Positions 57,283 through 64,000 of a stretch of 64,000 bases of DNA are shown here, one piece after another. Each line of letters opens with the position of its first letter. Position 1 is the stretch's first letter. This DNA is from Ashinkailepas kermadecensis (taxonomy: Eukaryota > Arthropoda > Thecostraca > Neolepadidae). Both the position numbers and the translations under genes were made by a program. The notes beneath the pieces are model-generated. The model did not search any database and was not told the origin of the DNA. It saw nothing but the letters and a program-made list of their open reading frames with translations. The stretch spans positions 62,001 to 126,000 of the forward strand of contig JAOTOM010004870.1 in NCBI GenBank assembly GCA_034440615.1. Direction: 5' to 3'.

Positions 57283-59372
57283 TTCCAGCACGATTCAACA
57301 GGTGATGGGTGCAATTTAACACCCGACCATCTCGGATTCTCTTGAAAATTGGTACCCAGGGTAATCAGATGCCCAGATTCCGAATCTGAAAGACTTAGCT
57401 CTGTCGGAGCAGTGGGTTTTGAGTTATAGCCTCGGGCAGTTTTTGAAAAGTTCGAATACAAGGGTTCTTTGGGACGCCATAACTCCCATAAAACTGAACG
57501 TAACCTAGTGAAATTATATATTGTTAGAATCGTAAAATCACAAGAATTGTTGTGGTGTAGCTCATTCTTGAAAATTTCGAAATTTTGTTCCTACAAATTT
57601 TGTGGTCAAATTTTTTCAATTTTTTTCATATGTGCCCAGTTAAAAAAACATTGTTTTTTTTGGGGCGAAAATATTACCTATGGTATTACTAACTGGCATG
57701 CCAAAAATTGGAGATAGGTATTTTTTATAAATATTTTTACCCATTTTTTCATTTCAGCCATGCCATGAAAATTTGTGCTTTTCACGCACTGCCGCCGCGC
57801 ATAGCATATGTAGCACATACGTATGGCATCAAATTCAAATTCTTCACGTTCCATTATCTATGCAAAGCTCGTTCGAACATTACAAGACCCCTCCCCACCC
57901 AGTGGCGGCGGAAGGTAATTTTGGATGGGGGCAAGCGATTCTCGTGGTGCCCCCACCGCCGGGTGCCCCCCTGGGCCGGGGGGGCGAAGCCATGTCTCTA
58001 GCGGAGTACTGCCCCGGTAGCGATCAAAGGTCCGATCCTGGGGGGGGGGGGGAAGCGATATCCGAGGCCCGCCGGTACACATCGAATGTCCGATCCAGGG
58101 GGGGGGGGAGTGGGAAGCGATGGTTCCGCTAGTGCTCCCCTTGGCCTTTATGCCCCCTTGGCCCTGTGTCCCCTCCCAGAATTTGGGGGGTGGGGGTGGG
58201 GTGGTGGTGGTGGGGAGAGGAAAACTAGCAACTCATCGTAGTGCTCCCCCCCTGAACCCGGGTTAATTAAAATTGTTTATTTTTTTTTTTTTTTTTTTAC
58301 GCAGAAGCTCTGGTGCCGCTGCTGTCCGTCCTCTCTCCAGTAGGCCACGAACGGATGCACAGTACACTGTGGAGCGTCCCAATGGTGGCTTTGCACTTCG
58401 TCTTGAATGACGAACGTGTAGTTCTCGCTGAAGTCCCCGACGACGACAGCCTCGACGACAACAACACGTGGTCAGATTCACGGAATTCCGGCGAGAACTG
58501 ACCGATAACGAGAGGCGCCAGGGGGACTGATAGCGCACCCCACTGATCAGGCACCGACCCCTATGAACCACGGGCCTTTGAACCAGGAATTTGCTAGAAC
58601 AGCTATAATACACACCTGCGCCCCTACAACTTGTGGTAATCCATTCAAGCCAGCACAACCTAAGACCAGCCATAGACAGCACGGATCCTCGCGCCCTTCA
58701 GCCCGGCCGGGGCTGGGGTGACGCAGGACGCGGGAGGGGATTGTGGAGGGGGATGGGGGAAGGTGGGGTGGGGGAGGGGTCTTGAAATGGTCAAAGGAGC
58801 TTTTCATAAGTAATGGAATTTGGAGCATTTAAATTTGACATGTCATATGTTTGTACTACTTACGATATGTGCGACGCAGGGCGTCAAAAGAGCAAATTTG
58901 CACTGCACGCAGAAATAAAAAAATGGAGACAAATATTTATAAAAAATACCTATCTCCAATTTTTTGCATGCAAGTTAGTAATACCATAGGCAATATTATC
59001 GGCCCAAAAAACACCTTTATTTTAACTGGCCACATATCAAAAAAATGTGAACACATTTTTGACCAAAATTTTACAAAACAAAATTTCGAAATTTCAACAA
59101 AGAGCTACACCACAACAATTCTTGTGATTTTAAGATTCTAACGATATATCATTTTACTAGGTTACTTTCAGTTGTATGGGAGTTATGGCGTCCCAAAGAA
59201 ACCTTGTATTCAAACTTTTAAAAAACTTACCGAGGCTATAACACAAAATCCACTGCTCCGATAGACGTAAGACTTTCAGATTCGGAATCTGGGCACCTGA
59301 TTACCTTGGGTACCAATTTTCAAGAGAATCCGAGATGGTCGGGTGTTAATCACCTGTTGAATCGTGCTGAAA
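57283..59372. mobile_element. 2.1-kb foldback element with about 610-bp arms
   Basis: 57283-57898 is reverse-complementary to 58764-59372. The outer end is TTYCAGCACGATTCAACAGG and the inner end CAAGACCCCTCCCC. The left arm carries an 11-bp insertion after the first 25 bases. Arms differ by many substitutions, so the element is not recent. No transposase is seen. The 865-bp centre is very G/C-rich and holds a poly(A)-bearing insert. Confidence 0.82.
58278..58680 (-). mobile_element. Possible retroposed insert with poly(A)
   Basis: On the minus strand a GC-balanced sequence with two open frames (58263-58682 and 58297-58554) ends in about 20 A residues (58280-58299) inside the foldback centre. 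This looks like a reverse-transcribed message or SINE. The frames show no family motif, and a bounded target duplication was not identified. Confidence 0.35.
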
Positions 59373-59592
59373 TGACTGCCAACTTTGCCAGTCGGCACAT
59401 GTAAACATATAGTGACACATCAACCTGCATCACCACTTCCTCTTCGCGCCAAATTTTACAAAACACTATTTGCGGTCGACCGATGCGACATGTCCGTCTC
59501 TACCAGCTGGGTTCATCGGGCATCGTTCGTGTGCCACCAATCTAGCATGATTTGTATCACACGGGTGGGTAGCAATCTGAGAGGGTGCTCAG

Positions 59593-60670
<1,078 letters not shown>

Positions 60671-61645
60671 GCTGTACTGTTTCACTCGCGACTATCCCGA
60701 AGAACCCAAGGGCCGAATTATGCCCCCTCCACCCCCGGCACGAAGCGGATTCATACCGGTTTCTATAGACAAATGACATATACACAACACTTAAGAATGA
60801 GGTGAAGGAAGATTTATATGTTCTTGAACATTGACATCAAAGGATCTCAGGGATACAGTATATTTCGGATCTAAGCCTAGATTGTAGGCGTTCTCACCAA
60901 ACATAACAGTGAAGTGATGTGCATGCATGCTGCGTATGGAAAATCTGTGCGGTGATCGTTGTCTGGACCAAATGCATTCCGTGTTCAATGGCTAGTGTAA
61001 TTATATGTGTGCGACATGTTCACATGAGCTGGAACAGTTCATGCATGAGATGGTCCTCATTATATTTGTGAATTATGTGCTACAAATCAGCCAACCTTAG
61101 CATGGAAGCATGGAACCACAGAATAGCTGAACATGGAACCACATAGTAGCTGAGCATGGAACCACATTAGGTGAACATGACAAAATCTAACCTTTGACCT
61201 CATCCTTGAGGACAATTGATCATGTCACAGGTTCGTGCTTGGTTATTCGCGAAATCTTGTAGCAAGCTGCGCGCTGTTTAGATGTTTGCTTATATCTTGC
61301 TTGCTCTGTTCGGGGTCACCAAACATGTGGTACACATCTACTCCCGCATTATTTGACGGTGACGAGATATCCAATGCCGCCGAAGGTCAGTGACCTTGCA
61401 TGTCCAGGACTCTACGATGGGCTCTCCTGATCTTAACAGAACCATATTCGTATTGTTTAGGTTGATTCAGGCAAAAGTGAATGGCTTTGTGTGATTTTCA
61501 AAAGACCAATGATCTGATGTCAAGTGGAACCTGTTTCATATTTCTCCAATTCCAAGACTCGGAGCGTCATCGCCCACAGTTTGGCACCATAACCCAACAA
61601 CCTACTTGGCATGGCGTCCACCTCCCACACTTCGGTATGCAAGAG
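60671..61645. other. No recognisable gene
   Basis: Contains three near-copies of CATGGAACCACA (61105-61165). Could include the decayed 3' part of the preceding LINE, but no motif is readable. Confidence 0.35.
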
Positions 61646-62506
61646 TTAACCCTCGCCCGTATAGGGGAGGGGGGTGCAACCCCCCTAACGGTTTTGTGTA
61701 TTCCTTCCAAACCGATGAACGAATCGCTCTGAGATTTTCAGTATCCTCTGGGGCAACCTTTTGACGACTTTTGGTGAAATTGTTTTGGGAGGGCATGTCA
61801 GGTCACAGAGTTATGAGGTCATAAAAGGGAGCACCTCCGAGCAGTTTTCAACAAATGTGATTATCGCAGCTAAACATGACATTGTTGCCTACATCGACTG
61901 GTATTATGTGTTTTGCAATGCAATTTTGCAATGCCCAGATGGGTTCCCATTGGAAAAATAATGTTCCAAAAATCGGTGACCTCGGTTGACCTCGTTTGAC
62001 CTTCCGACCTTTTTTAGCTGACCTACGGTAATTTTTCGTGCTGAATTCGAATACAGCGTCCATTTTTACCCTAAGGCACTCTAAACTTCGAAATTGGAAC
62101 CACTCTTAAAAAAGTTGGATATTTGGGGTCACGGCTTTGACCTCATTTGGTGCATGACATATTGGTCCGATCACATCGTGTCACATGTCGTCATGTTCGC
62201 AAGGTCCCAATAAACATGTTTCCGGCCATGTCGTGCATATTTAGACAGTAGTTTCGATATAACCGACGATTTTCTTCGGAAAATACAAACAAAATCAATT
62301 TTAGACATTTGATCTGGCCTGGAAGGTCAACCATTGACCTTAGAAGGTCATACTGAATTCCAATCGCGAGATCTCGGCCGAATCTATAACTTTCATATTT
62401 GGTTCGTTTTCGTAACATGCACGGTTTCGAATCGCCAGGGGGGGGGGTCGTACCCCCCCCCGATACGGCCGAAGGTGGTAAAATGCCGAATACAAGCGAG
62501 GGTTAA
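61646..62506. mobile_element. TTAA-flanked MITE, second family (853 bp)
   Basis: 61650-62502 is bounded by TTAA on both sides. The inverted ends share CCCTCGCNNGTAT, followed by G/C-run hairpins (GGGGGGTGCAACCCCCC on the left, GGGGGGGTCGTACCCCCCC on the right). No coding capacity. The internal sequence is unlike the 926-bp family, but the design (TTAA, GC hairpins, AGGTCA repeats) is the same. Probably piggyBac-type. Confidence 0.8.
61977..62002 (-). promoter_or_regulatory. Triple DR4 AGGTCA repeat
   Basis: TGACCT at 61977, 61987 and 61997, exactly 10 bp apart, making two overlapping DR4 arrangements. Nuclear-receptor half-site sequence; binding is not shown. Confidence 0.4.
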
Positions 62507-62588
62507 CTCGCCGTCCTGCTGGGTGGACATCGGAGATGGGCCGGATCACAACTGTTTACCTGCATCGGCCATACCGGCCCGCTACGGA

Positions 62589-62670
62589 TGATCCAGTGCC
62601 TAGCCAACACTGTGATCCAGTGCCTACCTCACACTGGGATCCAGTTCTTAGCTCGCACCGTGATCCAGTT
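62589..62670. repeat. 24-bp GATCCAGTGCCTA minisatellite, outer part
   Basis: Three to four units of the same array that continues at 63020. The SINE at 62698-63006 and a short AT-rich stretch separate the parts. Confidence 0.85.
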
Positions 62671-62697
62671 AGATTGATTATTTAACAAAAAATATCA

Positions 62698-63006
62698 TAA
62701 ATTTAATCCGAGTTCTTGATGGGGTGGCTTTATAAACCAGGATCCGATTACTAAGCTGAGCTTGTTGCGTGAACCCGATCTATGAATTCCAGTTCAACCG
62801 CAGAATTTTGACCGGAAGTTTATAGTGCCGTCAATGCACGACACCGCCACCCGGTAGCTCGTCCCTGGCCGTATTGGGCCAGCTGCCAACTGACCCTCTC
62901 AGCCGGGGGCCAAATGCGAGCGCGCGAAGCGACTCGAACCTTGTGTCGCCAGGACAGGGGAGACCAGAGCAGGCCAGCGCTCTAACCAACTGCGCTACCG
63001 GGGCTG
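62698..63006 (-). mobile_element. tRNA-derived SINE, copy 2
   Basis: The minus strand begins with a tRNA-like head whose A box is TAGCGCAGTTG (fits TRGYNNARNNG) and whose B box is GGTTCGAGTCG, followed by the body shared with 40765-41078. It would be transcribed by RNA polymerase III from these internal boxes. The insertion splits a 24-bp minisatellite. Confidence 0.82.
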
Positions 63007-63019
63007 CAAAGTTCCTACA

Positions 63020-63342
63020 TCGCACTGAAGTCCAATGCCTACCTCGCACTGTGATCCAGTGCTTACATCGCACTGGGATCCAGTGCCTACCTCACACTGG
63101 GATTCAGCGCCTACGTCACACTGGGATCCAGTTCTCATCTCGCACTTGGATCCAGTGCTTACGTCACACTGGGATCCAGTTCTTATCTCGCACTTGGATC
63201 CAGTGCCTACCTCACACTGGGATGCATTCTTATCTCGCACTTGGATCCAGTGCCTACCACACACTTGGATCCAGTTCCTATTTCGCTCTTGGATCCAGTG
63301 CTTACCTCGCACTTAGATCCAGTTCCTACCTGACACTGGATG
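63020..63342. repeat. 24-bp junction minisatellite at the 63.4-kb EB-like exon
   Basis: About thirteen units of 24 bp (CACTGGGATCCAGTGCCTACCT). On the minus strand the unit is ATCCCAGTGTGAG then GTAGGCACTGG, which copies the end of the adjoining exon (ATCCAGTGTCAG) and its donor (GTAGGAACTGG). The array extends only into the intron. Confidence 0.9.
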
Positions 63343-63440
63343 GTGTATGTGCAGGACCCGTCCAGTTCACTGATCTGGTAACAAGTGCCGGAGACGTCTA
63401 CGTACGAGCTCGTGTCGCACTCGCTGCCCCCATCTACTGC
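63330..63440 (-). CDS. EB-like cysteine-module exon, intact
   Basis: A 111-bp exon on the minus strand, phase 0 at both ends. The acceptor is GTGTTTTCAG and the donor GTAGGAAC. It encodes 37 residues with four Cys. The second half keeps C-x9-C-x5-C (GTCYQISELDGSC, TIQCQ) exactly as in the other modules, but the C-x-C pair is absent. It is the most upstream module seen in the presumed transcript. If the donor is not used, the frame stays open through several units of the adjoining minisatellite. The role is unknown; by family it would be an extracellular disulphide-rich module. Confidence 0.65.
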
Positions 63441-63469
63441 CTGAAAACACGCGACGCATAACACGGCTC

Positions 63470-64000
63470 ATTCAGCGGGTCTCAGTCAGCCTGAGCAATC
63501 TCAGTCAGCCTCAGCATTTCCAGCTAGCCTCAACAGTCTCAGTCAGCCTGAGCATTTTCAGCTAGCCTCAACAGTATCAGTCAGCCTGATAATTTTTGGC
63601 TATCCTCAACAGTCTCAGTCAGCCTGAGCATTCTCAGCTAGCCTCAACAGTCTCAGTCAGCATGAGCAACACAGCTGTTCGAGAGCGATCCTCTTCCATG
63701 TAGATCTGCAAAACAAATAACAACGTGCACATGAAATATAATTAGAAGAAGAATAAAGGAAAGTCTAGGTGATTGTTTAATTTCTGAAAATATCAGCGAC
63801 AAATTGACCTAATAATCTCCACCTCCAGCCTCAACAGTGTCAGTCAGCCTGAGCATTCTCAGCTAGCCTCAACAGTCTCAGTCAGCCTGAGCAACCCAGA
63901 TGTTCGAAAGCGATCCTCTTCCATGTAGATCTGCAAAAAAGTAACAACATGCACATAAAATATAATTAGAAGACGAATAAAGCAATGTTTAGGTGATTCT
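63470..64000. repeat. CAGCCTGAGCA minisatellite and 215-bp duplication
   Basis: 63480-63665 and 63825-63895 carry units of about 36-38 bp (TCTCAGTCAGCCTGAGCATT, CTCAGCTAGCCTCAACAG). The following stretch GCGATCCTCTTCCATGTAGA with AATATAATTAGAAGA occurs at 63686-63775 and again at 63910-64000, so array plus flank are duplicated about 223 bp apart and run off the window edge. Confidence 0.85.

Noticed and set aside
62930..63006. A functional tRNA gene
   Set aside because: A and B boxes are present, but no full cloverleaf or acceptor pairing could be drawn, and the head continues into a body shared with the copy at 41 kb, so it is a SINE.
63207..63330. The minisatellite as a clustered repeat (CRISPR-like) or a true repeat-protein gene
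   Set aside because: Units are directly adjacent without spacers, and the window is eukaryotic. A protein is possible only as exon read-through, which is listed as a finding.

Overview
This window is eukaryotic and almost entirely accessory: dense with transposable elements, minisatellites, microsatellites and segmental duplications, and without any complete single-copy gene. An arthropod source is the best fit. The reasons are TTAGG-like interstitial repeats at about 15.94, 35.07 and 54.06 kb, a Ty3/gypsy element with an errantivirus-like envelope gene, CR1 and I-type LINEs, tRNA-derived SINEs, and spliced cysteine modules that resemble EB modules. A chelicerate such as a tick is plausible but not shown.

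Layout. 0-3 kb: a decayed C2H2 zinc-finger array, a GGTAAT array and the 3' end of an I-type LINE. 5.03-10.11 kb: a block bounded by inverted GGCGTCGCCAC ends and filled with degenerate 21-25 bp tandem repeats. 10.97-11.90 and 51.00-51.92 kb: two 926-bp TTAA-flanked MITEs; a second TTAA family lies at 61.65-62.50 kb. 17.06-21.19 kb: a palindrome of two roughly 2-kb arms, about 5% diverged in the stretch I compared, abutting an I-type LINE (21.19-24.3 kb). 26.4-32.53 kb: a 5'-truncated, env-bearing Ty3/gypsy element with its 3' LTR. 46.4-50.05 kb: a nearly full-length CR1-like LINE. 57.28-59.37 kb: a foldback element. 59.6-60.67 kb: a LINE reverse transcriptase split by a 640-bp CT-rich microsatellite.

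The most interesting content is a minus-strand series of at least seven exon-like cysteine modules spread over 63.4 to 32.6 kb. Where readable they share phase-0 boundaries, consensus splice sites and the spacing C-x(4-6)-C-x-C-x(10-12)-C-x9-C-x5-C. Three look intact (63.4, 44.1 and 41.5 kb) and four are broken. At four of the seven, a minisatellite begins exactly at the 5' splice site, and its repeat unit copies the exon-intron junction. This suggests that exon ends seed tandem arrays and that exon duplication plus array growth shapes the locus.

The genes do not form a pathway. The window reads as the intron-rich body of one modular, probably extracellular, protein gene or gene relic that has been heavily invaded by mobile elements.
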